From Brytella acorum (lineage in GTDB: Bacteria; Pseudomonadota; Alphaproteobacteria; Acetobacterales; Acetobacteraceae), in contig NZ_JARBJP010000004.1 of NCBI RefSeq assembly GCF_029309905.1, positions 1 to 64,000 of the forward strand: a stretch of 64,000 nucleotides of DNA, in the 5' to 3' direction. The notes beneath the pieces are model-generated. The model was not told the DNA's origin. It ran no database searches and saw nothing but the letters and a program-made list of their open reading frames with translations. Positions 1 to 9,763 of the stretch are shown here, piece by piece (the stretch's first letter is position 1; each line of letters starts with the position of its first letter). The translations under genes and the position numbers were made by a program.

Positions 1-57
1 TTATTTGTTGAGATCATATATAAATCTCACTATATATTAAAAATATATAGAAAGCAG
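1..57. other. AT-rich segment with two perfect hairpins at the left edge
   Basis: This stretch is very AT-rich, unlike the high-GC DNA in the rest of the window. It contains GAGAT...ATCTC (about positions 10-28) and CTATATATT-AAA-AATATATAG (30-50), both perfect inverted repeats. It is separated from the phosphomannomutase gene only by a long C run. No gene is visible in it. It may be foreign or artefactual sequence joined at a contig end; its origin cannot be told from the window. Confidence 0.6.
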
Positions 58-60
58 CCC

Positions 61-116
<56 letters not shown>

Positions 117-1347
117 ACGCCTCGATTTTCGCCTGACTGACGGCTGTCGGCATCTCGATCAGCCGATCGCTGAGCGTGAAACGAGCGGGCAGTGTCCCCA
201 CGAGACCGGCCAGTGTCCGGCCTGATTGTCGCGCGGACACCAGCGCGCAGAGCATGGGAAGCATCGCATCGCGTGTCGGCAGGGCCGATAGCGTGCCATC
301 GCCGCGTGTCACCGGGGTGGCGAGCAGGAACCCGCCATTGGCCTCGTAACCGACCGAGGGAGCGACGCCGCTTTGCGCGGCTTCCATCATGGCCTCGACT
401 ACAAAAGGCGAACCGATGCGCGTGCGCCGTATATCGCGCGCGAAACCGGCTTTTTCCAGAGCAGTGTTGCTGCTGACCGGCGTCGTAACGGCGGCGGCTC
501 CGAGAAACTGCGCGGTGAGAATCCCAAGCACGTCTCCGCGCAGCCAATGGCCGTTCTGGTCGGCGAGCAGGGGACGATCAGAGTCGCCGTCGGTCGTCAG
601 GATGGCGTCCAGCGCGTGTTCGGCGGTCCATCCCGATGCCAGCGCCGCGTCTTCCGGGCGCACGGCCTCGGTATCCACCGGGATGAAACTGTCGGAACGG
701 CCCAGAACGACGGCCTGCGCCCCGAGAGCCTCGACAATCCGCACCAGAACGTCCCGCCCCACGGCAGAGTGCTGATAGACGCCGAGCTTCAGCCCTGACA
801 GCGCGTCGGGGCCGAAGAAAGCGACATATCGCTCCACATAACCAAGCACCACGTCCACTGGCTCGAACGGCGGAAGCGCAGCGACCAAAGCGCCTTTTTC
901 GTCGAACCAGCCATCGGGCAGATCGACATCCTCATCGCGCATGGCCTTCTCGTCGCTCTTCAGAAACTCGCCCCGCGCGCGGTTATATTTGATGCCGTTG
1001 CGATCGGCCGGGATATGACTGCCGGTGACCATCAGGGATGGAATGGCGCGCGCGAACGCATGGAGGCAGAGCGCCGGGGTGGGAATCTGCCCGCACAGGA
1101 CGGGTTCTCCTCCCCTATGAATGATCGCCGCGATGCAGGCGCGCAGGATGCGGGGCGTGCTGGGTCTCAGATCGCCCGCAACCGCCACCGGCATGCCCGG
1201 CCCGAATTCGCCAAGAGCCGTAAGGTGTTTCAGATAACCCACGGTGTAAGCAAAGCAGACGGCATCGGTCATGGCCGTCACAAGTCCTCTGGCGCCGCTT
1301 GTACCAAAAGCAACGCCGGAGCGTGTCATCCAATCCGCAATTTTCAT
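117..1347 (-). CDS. Phosphomannomutase/phosphoglucomutase family, 3' end lost in a poly-G run
   Basis: Alpha-D-phosphohexomutase that should interconvert hexose 6- and 1-phosphates (mannose and/or glucose) to supply nucleotide sugars for envelope or exopolysaccharide. About 411 credible residues remain. The N-terminal signature FGTSGARG is at 15-21. The phosphoserine loop is VTGSHIPADRNG with Ser110, the metal loop is DGDSDR at 253-258, and the sugar-recognition motif is GYEANGG at 333-339. The ATG at 1347 (MKIADW) is preferred over an in-frame start 36 bases upstream, because family proteins begin just before the FGTSGARG loop. After residue Trp411 the frame enters the poly-G run, so the C-terminal phosphate-binding domain is missing. 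Substrate preference (mannose or glucose) cannot be read from the motifs with certainty. Confidence 0.85.
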
Positions 1348-1756
1348 AACGTGGCTTTCCAGGTCATACCGGATCTGTCGCACGATTTCAGCGGTTAGGA
1401 CATGCAGGAATCTTTCAGGGCGTTTTCGTCTCGACGCGGCCCTTCTGCCGCATCCGCTTCACCGACGCTCGCCCTGACGCCGACAATCTCCCAGTCTTCG
1501 GAGGTTCCGACGAGAGGCGTCCGTCCGAACCGCGAGCGTGGATATCATGGATTTTCGGCAATGGCTGATTGTGCCAGATCCAGACCGGGCCCTACTCCGG
1601 GCAGCGAGGCGCGGAGAACCCCGAACACTCCGGGGCGCTGCGCCCCGCGATCCTGAAGTCACGCATACAAATTCGCAATTTTCGTTCCGGGTTCCAGGAG
1701 AGTCTTTTGTGAGTTGAGAAAACTCCCTAGAGTAAAGCCCGCTCGACGTCCTGCCG
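1348..1756. other. Intergenic region between divergent pmm and mlaE-like genes
   Basis: 409 bases without a convincing gene. It must hold the promoters of both divergent genes. The only clear structure is a 7-bp GC hairpin with a 3-base loop at 1631-1647 (CGGGGCG-CTG-CGCCCCG). I saw no promoter with well-spaced hexamers. Confidence 0.4.
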
Positions 1757-2929
1757 GTGGGAGCAGATCGTCCAGAGAATAAAGTGAGCCCTTTGCCGGA
1801 CGCCCATGTCGATATCCCCCATTGGGAGCTGCAGAACAACACCGGAAGCGTTACGGTCGTTCTCAGCGGAACCTGGCTCGCACGGACAGCGGACATCCCG
1901 CGCTTTCCGGATGACAGTTTCCTTCAGCGTCGAGGCGACTCAGGCACCCTGGAGTTCAACACACAAGCGGTTCAGTCCTGGGACACGGGCCTGATCGCCT
2001 TCATCTGGGAAGTCACACGCGCGGCGAAGGACGCGGGTCTTCACACATCGCTTGAGCAACTCCCCGCGCCGATGCGTAAACTCATGGAGTTGCTGCCAGA
2101 CACGATCGCGTCACCGGCGCCGGTGGCACCGCGTCCCAAACTGCTGGAGACGATTGGCTCCGGGTCCATCAATGGTCTCGCCGAGATCGGCACCGTCACG
2201 GAACTGACGGTCGAAGTCATCAAGAATGGCTGCCTGACTCTCGTTGGTCGTGGCCGCATGCGAGGCGTGGATCTGCTCAACGATACCGTCGACGCCGGGC
2301 CGTCCGCTCTGCTGATCGTTGGCGTCGTCAATCTTCTCGTCGGGGCCATTCTGGCTTTCGTGGGCGCATCCCAGCTTCAGAAATTCGCCGCGGGCATCTA
2401 TGTCGCCGCTCTGGTCGGGATCGCGACGGTTCGTGAAATGGCGGCCGTCATGACGGCCATCATCATGGCCGGACGCACGGGCGGCGCATATGCCGCGCGC
2501 ATTTCGACCATGCAGGGTAACGAGGAGATCGATGCGCTGCGCGTATTCGGCATTCCTGTTTCGACCTACCTCATTTTGCCATCCGTCCTTTCGCTCACGA
2601 TCACCATGCCGTTCCTCTATCTGTATGGATGTGTGATCGGCATGTTCGGCGGATTTCTGGTGGCCACGGCAATGCTCGACCTCACGCCAGCCGGATATTT
2701 CCACGCGACGATTTCAGCGTTCGGGGTCGGGCAGTTTCTTTTCGGCTTCGTCAAAAGCATCGTATTCGGCGCGTTCATAGGACTGACAAGTTGCCGGATC
2801 GGCCTGAAGGCCGGGCGCTCGGCTTCGGATGTCGGCATCGCGGCGACACGGGCCGTCGTGGTCGGCATCGTAGGCGTCATTCTGATCGATGCGATCTTCG
2901 CCGTTGTCGCCAATGCCGTGGGGATCTGA
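1757..2929 (+). CDS. MlaE/YrbE-family ABC lipid-transport permease with N-terminal STAS domain
   Basis: Inner-membrane permease of an MCE-type ABC transporter that moves phospholipids between the inner and outer membranes. The N-terminal ~120 residues look like a STAS domain fused to the permease, so a separate MlaB subunit may not be needed. The MlaE core follows with several hydrophobic helices and the conserved cytoplasmic stretch around REMAAVMTAIIMAGRTGGA and NEEIDALRVFGIP, expected to contact the ATPase. The start is a GTG at 1757; a GTG at 1784 in the same frame is also possible. It is the first gene of a four-gene operon, four bases before the ATPase gene. Confidence 0.85.
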   Translation: MGADRPENKVSPLPDAHVDIPHWELQNNTGSVTVVLSGTWLARTADIPRFPDDSFLQRRGDSGTLEFNTQAVQSWDTGLIAFIWEVTRAAKDAGLHTSLEQLPAPMRKLMELLPDTIASPAPVAPRPKLLETIGSGSINGLAEIGTVTELTVEVIKNGCLTLVGRGRMRGVDLLNDTVDAGPSALLIVGVVNLLVGAILAFVGASQLQKFAAGIYVAALVGIATVREMAAVMTAIIMAGRTGGAYAARISTMQGNEEIDALRVFGIPVSTYLILPSVLSLTITMPFLYLYGCVIGMFGGFLVATAMLDLTPAGYFHATISAFGVGQFLFGFVKSIVFGAFIGLTSCRIGLKAGRSASDVGIAATRAVVVGIVGVILIDAIFAVVANAVGI

Positions 2930-2933
2930 GGCC

Positions 2934-3698
2934 ATGGAGACTGTTCTGTCGGTCGAGGATCTGACCCTCGCTTTCGGCCCCAAGGTCATTCAGCAGGACA
3001 TCACCTTTGACGTGCGACGCGGCAGCATTTTTGCCGTCATGGGCGGCTCCGGGTGTGGGAAGAGCACGCTTCTCAAGAGCATGATCGGTCTGTTGCGCCC
3101 TAAAACAGGCCGGTATACCGTCGATGGCGAGGACTACTGGGCGGGTTCGGATGCCCATCGCACGGATCTCAACCATCGCTTCGGCGTGCTATTCCAAAGC
3201 GGTGCGCTCTGGAGTTCGATGACAGTCGGCGAAAACGTGGCGCTGCCGATGCAAATGTTTACGGAACTCGACACGGACGCGATCCGCCGACTGGTGGAAC
3301 TCAAACTCGGCTTTGTCGGGATGCTTCCGGCCATGGATCTGTATCCGTCCGAGATCAGCGGCGGCATGCGCAAGCGGGCCGGACTGGCAAGGGCGCTGGC
3401 GCTCGATCCGGACATTCTGTTCTTCGACGAACCCTCCGCCGGTCTTGATCCCATCACATCGGCCCGTCTTGATGATCTGATTCTCAATCTGCGTGACGGA
3501 TTGGGCGCGACGATCGTGATCGTCAGTCATGAATTGTCCAGCCTTTTCCGAATTGCCGATAGCGGCATTTTTCTGGATGCAAAGACCAAGAAGCCGATTG
3601 CGCATGGATCACCCGTTGACCTGCGCGATCACTGCGAAGACCCGCAGGTTCATGCCTTCATGAACCGAACCCGCGACGAAGAGGAAAAATCGCCATGA
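2934..3698 (+). CDS. MlaF-family ABC transporter ATPase
   Basis: ATP-binding subunit that energises the MlaE-type permease encoded just upstream. The 254-residue protein has Walker A GGSGCGKST at 37-45, the signature SGGMRKR near 142 and Walker B ILFFDEPSAGLDP near 161, followed by an intact switch histidine in IVSHE. The ATG at 2934 is chosen because it lies 4 bases after the permease stop and directly precedes the usual ABC N-terminus. Its stop overlaps the next ATG (ATGA at 3695), which indicates translational coupling with the MCE gene. Confidence 0.92.
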   Translation: METVLSVEDLTLAFGPKVIQQDITFDVRRGSIFAVMGGSGCGKSTLLKSMIGLLRPKTGRYTVDGEDYWAGSDAHRTDLNHRFGVLFQSGALWSSMTVGENVALPMQMFTELDTDAIRRLVELKLGFVGMLPAMDLYPSEISGGMRKRAGLARALALDPDILFFDEPSAGLDPITSARLDDLILNLRDGLGATIVIVSHELSSLFRIADSGIFLDAKTKKPIAHGSPVDLRDHCEDPQVHAFMNRTRDEEEKSP

Positions 3699-4657
3699 AC
3701 AGGCAGGCACTGGTTGGCGCGTTCGTCGTGGGCGGCACAATCCTTCTCATGGCGGCCTTCGTGTTTTTTGGAAATCTCCATCCTTTCCAGCACAAACAGA
3801 AGGCCGTGATGATCTTTCGCGGCGCGACCTCGGGTCTCTCCATTGGCGCGCCTGTGACCTTCAGGGGCGTACAGGTCGGAGCGGTCACCCGTGTGGCGAT
3901 TGCCTATGACGCACAGACGCAGGAAGCATTCATTCCGGTCTATGTGACTCTCAATCGAGACAACATCGGACTTCTGGGGAAGCGTGGCCAGGGTCTGCCG
4001 ACCGTCACGGAACTGGTGCGGCAGGGATTGCGCGCGGAAATGAATCTCAAGAGCTTCGTGACGGGCACGTCGGAAATCGACCTTGACTTCGCCCCGAACT
4101 CTCCCGCCACCCTGCATCCCGATCTCGTGCATGGCGTTGAAATCCCGACACGCCAGTCACCCATACAGGCCGTGACGCAGACACTGACCGAACTGCCGCT
4201 CAAAGAAATTGCCGACAATACCAATGTGGCGCTCGCCGGCATTCGCTCGGTCGCCGATCATCTCGACCACGATCTGCCACCATTGGTTCAGAGCGTGCAG
4301 GCGACGTCGGACCACAGTCGTGAAATGGTGGATGCGGCCCGCCAGCTTGTTGAAGCCTTGCGTCCCGAACTTGAACAGACATTGAAGAACGTGAACAAAC
4401 TCGCCACGACCGGAACCGCGCAACTCGATGCGAGCGGACACCAACTCCAGACTTTGCTGACCAACAGCAATGCGACCGTTCTGAAAGCCGGAAAAACGCT
4501 CGATAATTTTGAAAGCATGACGTCCCTGCGATCGTCGGAGCGGGCCAATCTCGAGGCCAGCCTCCGAGATATCGCCGCCGCCGCCGCTGCGCTGCGCGGT
4601 TTCGCGAATGACGTCGAACGCAATCCGCAACTTCTGCTGATGGGGCGCCGCCCGTGA
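3695..4657 (+). CDS. MlaD-like MCE-domain substrate-binding protein
   Basis: Membrane-anchored periplasmic MCE protein of the lipid ABC transporter. One N-terminal transmembrane helix (residues ~5-25) is followed by an MCE domain that starts near GATSGLSIGAPVTFRGVQVG. The second half is a long helical region with many polar heptads, ending at 320 residues. This is longer than E. coli MlaD (about 180) and nearer to MCE proteins with a helical extension, such as those of PqiB or LetB, although only one MCE domain is apparent. It overlaps the ATPase gene by 4 bases and the lipoprotein gene by 4 bases. Confidence 0.85.
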   Translation: MNRQALVGAFVVGGTILLMAAFVFFGNLHPFQHKQKAVMIFRGATSGLSIGAPVTFRGVQVGAVTRVAIAYDAQTQEAFIPVYVTLNRDNIGLLGKRGQGLPTVTELVRQGLRAEMNLKSFVTGTSEIDLDFAPNSPATLHPDLVHGVEIPTRQSPIQAVTQTLTELPLKEIADNTNVALAGIRSVADHLDHDLPPLVQSVQATSDHSREMVDAARQLVEALRPELEQTLKNVNKLATTGTAQLDASGHQLQTLLTNSNATVLKAGKTLDNFESMTSLRSSERANLEASLRDIAAAAAALRGFANDVERNPQLLLMGRRP

Positions 4658-5223
4658 ACTCACGTCTTTCCGCCGCAGCGATCGGCCTGCTTCTGATGAG
4701 CGGCTGCGCCGCGCCGCCCGTACATTTTTATACGCTCGGCGCGCCGAGCGTTGCGTTGAACACCACGGCTCTCAACCCGACGATGCCGGTCGTCGCGCTC
4801 GACCGGATTACGCTGCCCGACTACCTTGATACGCAGGATATGGCGGTCCGTTCCGGAAACGAGATCATGCGCAGCGCAAACGGACGTTGGGCGGAGCGAC
4901 TTTCCGAGGCGGCCACCAGCCTTCTTGCCGCGCGCCTTGGCGAAAGCTGGCCGAACACGTTCGTTACAACGGCGCGGCAATCATCAACGCCAAACGCTCG
5001 TTTGAGCATCAATGTGACGCGTCTCGATATCACGCAGAACGGGCAGGGCACACTTGAAGCGGACTGGACGCTCGTTCCTGCCGATGAGCATCGGGATGTT
5101 TCGCGCGCACGGGGTATTTTTACCGCATCCGGAGTGACGACGACAGATGGCGGGAATGCCGCCTTGACAGAGCGGCTTTTCAACGCACTAGCGGAGCGGA
5201 TTGCTCACAGCATTCATCCATAG
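4654..5223 (+). CDS. ABC-type transport auxiliary lipoprotein (PqiC-like)
   Basis: Small outer-membrane lipoprotein of the MCE transporter. The first 20 residues form a signal peptide with lipobox LMSGC, so Cys18 should be lipidated. The body of 189 residues, beginning with VHFYTLGAP and containing VVALDRITLPDYLD and a later RSANGRWAERLSEA stretch, fits the PqiC/ABC_trans_aux family. The start is a GTG overlapping the MCE stop (GTGA at 4654). Its presence suggests that this operon uses an outer-membrane lipoprotein partner rather than the MlaC shuttle, which is absent here. Confidence 0.8.
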   Translation: MNSRLSAAAIGLLLMSGCAAPPVHFYTLGAPSVALNTTALNPTMPVVALDRITLPDYLDTQDMAVRSGNEIMRSANGRWAERLSEAATSLLAARLGESWPNTFVTTARQSSTPNARLSINVTRLDITQNGQGTLEADWTLVPADEHRDVSRARGIFTASGVTTTDGGNAALTERLFNALAERIAHSIHP

Positions 5224-5579
5224 GTTTTCATTTTTGAAGCCCGGCTGACGCATCGTTTATGCGCAGAGAAAATTTGCACCGGTGGATGACCGCATGCCGC
5301 CGTGGCAACGGCGACTGAAAGCGCGTCATCCTCGTCGGGCAATGAGGTCGGTGATAGCCCGGCCCTGCCGAGATTTCTGGTGTGACATGCCGACTTGAAA
5401 CAGACGGGCTGGCATGCTCGAAACCGATACTACAGCATCAATCAGGATTTTTCGAACGCTCGATGCGTCCGGTCCCGTTATTTTCATCGCGTCGGCAACG
5501 TATTCCTCAACCCGGATAACGGGCGGCCACGCGGAATGGAAAAGTCGCGACGTCTGACGGGACATCGCGACCAACAGAT
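5224..5579. other. Convergent intergenic region
   Basis: 356 bases between the 3' ends of the lipid-transport operon and the TonB-receptor gene. It contains one hairpin, CGCCGT-GGCA-ACGGCG at 5298-5313, with no T run behind it, so it could be a weak terminator. I saw no small gene with a plausible start and ribosome-binding site. Confidence 0.4.
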
Positions 5580-8009
5580 TTAGAAGTGCTTGCGAAGCGT
5601 GAAGAACACCATGCGGGGAGATGCGGCCTGAAGGGTCGCGAAAACATGCTTCGGATCGGAAAAAACAAATCCGTTCGAACCGACCGTTGCAACATACCGC
5701 TTGTTGAACAGGTTGCTTACGTTGATCTGGGCATCCAGACCACGCAGAACCCAATTGCTGCTCTGGAACCGATATCCAAGATTCAGGTTGAAGACGTCGT
5801 TTGGCTTGACCCAGGCATCGTTGAGGTAAGTATAGGTGCGACGCCCCTGATACTGCATGTTGACGTTACCCCAGATGGCGCCGTCATCATAACCGAGTTG
5901 CACGTTGGCAAGATTGCGCGGCATGGCGACCACCTGCTTGCCCTGCGTCTGATAGATCGTATCCCCGGAATGAACGTTATCGTTATAATAGGAGTCATTA
6001 TAAGCATAGGACGCGTAAAGCGACCAGTTACGGGCGAACTGGTAATTGAAGGCGGCGTCGATACCGCGGGACGTCACACCACCGACATTCGTCAGGACCG
6101 AAGGATTGCCCTGCACGCCGGTTCCCTGCGTGATCGAAAGCAGACGGTTTTCAAACTCGACATAATACGCCGCGACCGATGCCTGAATGCTGTGATTATG
6201 GAAACGATAGCCGACCTCTTCCGTATAGGACATTTCCGGCTTTATCTTGCCCTTGATGGCGTTGTAGCCTGCGGTCGTGGTCGCAAACGGGCTGGTGGCC
6301 CCGGTCTGAGAATTGTCGAAGGCGGACATGTTGCGCGCAAAATCGGCGAAGATTTCGTTATGGCCGTCGAGACGATAATTGGCGCCAACCTGCGGCAGGA
6401 AGCCGTTTGACGACTGGATCGAACCGGACGGATATCCGTCGTCACCCGTCACGCCGCCGCTCATGGCGCCGATCTGACGGGCCGTTCCGTCGACAATCAG
6501 GGATTTGAAACCGTAATTCAGTTTCAGGGCCTTTGTGATCTGCCATGTATCCTGCAAATGCACCTGATAGGTTTTCGTGCCGAACGCGGCCTGCCACGCT
6601 GTGGCGAAAGCATTGTTCTTATACCAGTGCAGGCTGCCCGGTGTACCATCCAGACCAAGGGGATAAAAACGCCGCGCCTGTTCGAAATTATTATTTTCGA
6701 ACCAGAAACCGCCTTCGATCACATGATGTCCGACATCATAGGAAAGACTGCCGATGAAACCTTCACGATGAATGTCATATTCCGTCGTGCGAACCGAAAG
6801 CGGCGATCCGCCCAGCGCCGCCGGCGTTGGCGTGTAGGGCGTGGCCCAGACACCTTCGCCATTGTTCATGTGACCGTAGACAGTCGTGAAGCCCTTCAGA
6901 TGCGACGTGATATCGAAATCGAGCTTGCCATAGCCCAGCACGTCCTGTCGCAGACCGCCCGCATTATAATACACAAAGTCCGGGGGACTGTCGTAATTGG
7001 TGCTGCCGATGCCCGCCGGGTAAGCCGTGCCGTTCTGGTAAGCGTAGCCAATCTGCTTGGCCAACGCGTAATTGCCGGTGATATTGTCGACGTTATAGCC
7101 ATACTGTTTGATGGTCGCGAGCGAAAGATCCTGATAATCATTCTCGCGACGCATGGACCAATCGCCGAAAACAGTCAGTTTTACATGCTCTCCTATCGGC
7201 TGGACATATTTCGCGTTGGCCTGGTCCTGCTCCTGCTGCCCGTCACCTTTCCATTTATTGGCATCCTGATGGGCATAGGAGACATAAAATTTACCGCCGC
7301 CCTTCAGCGTACCGCTGTTGACGCGCATGAACGTACGCCAGGTCGAAGCCGAACCGATCGTGCCCGCGACATCCACGCCGAATTTATCGCTCGGATCGAT
7401 GGACGTGAACTCAAGCGCACCACCCAGATCATTGGACGCCGCGACGCCGACGGCCCCGGCGCCCTGCGCCAGGGTCGCCTTGCCATTGTTCTCGGTCAGC
7501 AGAGCGCGTCCGATCGAGAGGCCATTGTCATTGCCGTAAGACAGGTTGCCCAGCGGCACGCCGTCCATTGTAAAGCCCAGGCGCGTCTGATCGAAACCGC
7601 GAATGATGATCTGCTGCGACCATTCGTAAGAGCCCAGCGGATCCGACGACGTGAACATGACGCCGGGCAACTTGGAGAGCGCCTTGAAAGGACTGGTGCC
7701 GGGAACATACTGGGCAATGGCGGTGCGCGACACGGTCTGGGTTTCACGCGCGGCGCCAGCACCAAGAACAACAATCGATTCCGACTTTGTCGCTTCCCTG
7801 GAGGTGGGGAGAACCGCGGACGGCGTGACCGCTACGGGCGCGGCGGAGGAAACCGTCGGCGCAGATGCGGTCGCTTTCGCGGCCTGCACCTTGCGAGGCG
7901 TGTTCGCATGTTTGGACTTTGACGGACTGGTCGCCGCGTGAGCCGTCGTCGAGAATGCCAGAAGCGTGGAAACACAGGAGGAAAGAAGAAGTGTCTTGCC
8001 GCGGATCAT
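5580..8009 (-). CDS. TonB-dependent outer-membrane receptor
   Basis: 809-residue outer-membrane gated channel. A signal peptide ends near AFSTTAHA, followed by a Lys/Ala/Ser/Thr-rich spacer and a TonB-box-like ESIVVLGAG. The plug domain includes LSKLPGVMF and IIIRGFDQTRLGFTMDGVPLG; the remainder is a 22-strand-type barrel ending in aromatic Phe (TLRKHF). The ATG at 8009 is chosen over the TTG at 8024 because GGAAGG lies at the right distance before it. The ligand cannot be deduced: no transporter, sigma factor or anti-sigma gene is adjacent. Energy would come from the TonB cluster at the right end of the window or another one. Confidence 0.9.
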   Translation of the reverse strand: MIRGKTLLLSSCVSTLLAFSTTAHAATSPSKSKHANTPRKVQAAKATASAPTVSSAAPVAVTPSAVLPTSREATKSESIVVLGAGAARETQTVSRTAIAQYVPGTSPFKALSKLPGVMFTSSDPLGSYEWSQQIIIRGFDQTRLGFTMDGVPLGNLSYGNDNGLSIGRALLTENNGKATLAQGAGAVGVAASNDLGGALEFTSIDPSDKFGVDVAGTIGSASTWRTFMRVNSGTLKGGGKFYVSYAHQDANKWKGDGQQEQDQANAKYVQPIGEHVKLTVFGDWSMRRENDYQDLSLATIKQYGYNVDNITGNYALAKQIGYAYQNGTAYPAGIGSTNYDSPPDFVYYNAGGLRQDVLGYGKLDFDITSHLKGFTTVYGHMNNGEGVWATPYTPTPAALGGSPLSVRTTEYDIHREGFIGSLSYDVGHHVIEGGFWFENNNFEQARRFYPLGLDGTPGSLHWYKNNAFATAWQAAFGTKTYQVHLQDTWQITKALKLNYGFKSLIVDGTARQIGAMSGGVTGDDGYPSGSIQSSNGFLPQVGANYRLDGHNEIFADFARNMSAFDNSQTGATSPFATTTAGYNAIKGKIKPEMSYTEEVGYRFHNHSIQASVAAYYVEFENRLLSITQGTGVQGNPSVLTNVGGVTSRGIDAAFNYQFARNWSLYASYAYNDSYYNDNVHSGDTIYQTQGKQVVAMPRNLANVQLGYDDGAIWGNVNMQYQGRRTYTYLNDAWVKPNDVFNLNLGYRFQSSNWVLRGLDAQINVSNLFNKRYVATVGSNGFVFSDPKHVFATLQAASPRMVFFTLRKHF

Positions 8010-8416
8010 GCACTTGCCTTCCAAGATCGATCGTCATTTCAGATCGAATGCATTTCATAACGATCATGCTTTATGGGCAGCGTCATTAAGGCCACTCGAA
8101 ACACTTGTCTCGTGACAGTTTTATTTCAGTATCGTGTCGTTTTGAATTTAACTTTACAACAAAAGCGGTCTGAATCTTCATGCCTGCTCTGTCGTGAAAA
8201 GTCTCGACTTTGTCGGCACCAGCCTGTATCGAGCACGGGCCGTCAGACGCTCGTTGCATGAGACGGTGTCGCATGGACCCGAGGGCGATAGGTCTCTCCT
8301 CACATGCGGGTTCGCTCGTACCGGTTTTTCAAACAGGGTCGCATTCCCGGGCGTGCTAAGATGCTGCGAAACGCGCCCTCCTCCCACGGGCGCCTCTACT
8401 TGATAACGGCGGTTCC
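8010..8416. other. Divergent intergenic region between TonB receptor and CBS-domain gene
   Basis: 407 bases. Positions ~8085-8165 are AT-rich and probably contain the receptor promoter on the minus strand, but no well-spaced hexamer pair stood out. A short palindrome AATGCATT lies at 8047-8054 in the receptor leader; it is too short to call a Fur-type operator. A 6-bp hairpin (GCGCCC/GGGCGC, 8373-8393) lies just before the plus-strand gene. Confidence 0.4.
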
Positions 8417-9724
8417 GTGTTTATCCTGCTTCTCGGCGTGCTCGCCCTCGCCCTTCTGACTGCGGTCAGTGTCCTGATTTCACTGTCAGAAATCTCTTTC
8501 GCCGCTGCCCGGGACGTACGGCTGCGCGCCCGGGCCGATGCGGGGGATGAGCGCGCTCATTCCTTCCTGGCGCTCCGTCGCAATGGCGGGCAGGTCATGA
8601 CGGTCCTGCAGATCCTGCTGAACGCCGTGGGCGTCCTCGGCGGCATGATCAGTTCAGATCTGCTGACGCCGCCCATGACCGTCATGCTTCAGTCATGGGG
8701 CATCGAGACGACGACGGCCCAGAGCGTCGCTGCAACCGTCAGTTTCGTGTTTACAACCGGTATTTTCGTGCTTTTCGCGGATCTTCTGCCCAAACGCATC
8801 GCCATGAATGCCCCGGACCGGATTGCGCTCAGTGTCGGGTGGTTCCCCGCTCTGGCGCTCAAGGTTCTGTTTCCGGTCGTATGGGTGTTCTCGAAAATTT
8901 CGGACGCGCTTCTGCGAATGCTGAAAATCCCCGCCGCCTCCGCCGTCGAGCCGATGACGCCCGAGGATCTGCGCGCCCTTCTGGCCGTCGGGACCGCGTC
9001 CGGCGTCCTGCTTGCCCAGGAGCACCAGATGATCCAGAATGTGCTCGGCTTGCAGGAACGTGCCGTGACCTCGGCCATGACGCCCCGCGACGAGATCGTC
9101 TTTCTGGACATCCACGAGCCGCCGGAAACGCAACGCGACAAAGTGCGCGTCCATCCGTACTCGCGTTACCCGCTGTGCAAAAACGGCATGGACAACGTCA
9201 TCGGTTCCGTACGCGTGGAAGATGTTCTGGTGGGATCAGCCGTGACCGACGTGACGCGCCCACCACTCTCGAAACTGCGCCGGGACGTGCTTTCCATCCC
9301 CGAAAGCCTCAGCCTGCTCGACACGCTGGCCCAATTCGAGGCGCACGGTGTGGGTTTCGCGCTCGTCGTCAACGAATATGGGCTCGTGGTGGGCCTGATC
9401 ACGTTCAAGGACATCATGGGGGCATTGATGGACGGTCTCGCCAGTCCGTTCGATGAGCAGGCCATCGTTCGTCGTGACGAGAATTCCTGGCTGGTCGACG
9501 GCGCCGCGCCGATCGCGGAAGTCATTCGTGAACTCGGCGTCGCGGAACTTCCCGATGGCGATACCTTCGATACCATCGGGGGCTTCGTCATGCACCGTCT
9601 GCGTCGCATGGCGCGAAAGGCCGACCGCACCGAAGCCGCCGGCTACCGCTTCGAGGTCGTCGATGTCGACGGCTTCCGCATCAATCAGCTTCTCGTGACG
9701 CGTCTTCAACCGACGCAAATCTGA
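8417..9724 (+). CDS. CNNM/HlyC-CorC-family membrane protein (DUF21, CBS pair, CorC domain)
   Basis: 435-residue inner-membrane protein of the hemolysin-C/CorC family, related to Mg/Co export or tolerance proteins such as YtfL/CorB. The N-terminal DUF21 region has about four hydrophobic helices and the stretch LISLSEISFAAARDVRLRAR. A CBS-domain pair lies from about AMTPRDEIVFLDIHEPP to GLITFKDIMGAL, followed by a C-terminal transporter-associated domain with TFDTIGGFVM. The start is a GTG at 8417; there is no earlier good start. It is monocistronic. The true substrate is not established for this family member. Confidence 0.88.
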   Translation: MFILLLGVLALALLTAVSVLISLSEISFAAARDVRLRARADAGDERAHSFLALRRNGGQVMTVLQILLNAVGVLGGMISSDLLTPPMTVMLQSWGIETTTAQSVAATVSFVFTTGIFVLFADLLPKRIAMNAPDRIALSVGWFPALALKVLFPVVWVFSKISDALLRMLKIPAASAVEPMTPEDLRALLAVGTASGVLLAQEHQMIQNVLGLQERAVTSAMTPRDEIVFLDIHEPPETQRDKVRVHPYSRYPLCKNGMDNVIGSVRVEDVLVGSAVTDVTRPPLSKLRRDVLSIPESLSLLDTLAQFEAHGVGFALVVNEYGLVVGLITFKDIMGALMDGLASPFDEQAIVRRDENSWLVDGAAPIAEVIRELGVAELPDGDTFDTIGGFVMHRLRRMARKADRTEAAGYRFEVVDVDGFRINQLLVTRLQPTQI

Positions 9725-9763
9725 GCGTAGGGACACGCGAGGCAGATACGCCGTACATGCCAT

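Noticed and set aside
1402-1656. 84-codon plus-strand open frame before the MlaE-like gene
   Set aside because: Low-complexity Arg/Ser/Pro protein with no domain, poor start context and no following partner.
8047-8054. AATGCATT palindrome as a Fur operator of the TonB receptor
   Set aside because: Eight bases are too few and the flanks do not continue the symmetry; expected by chance.
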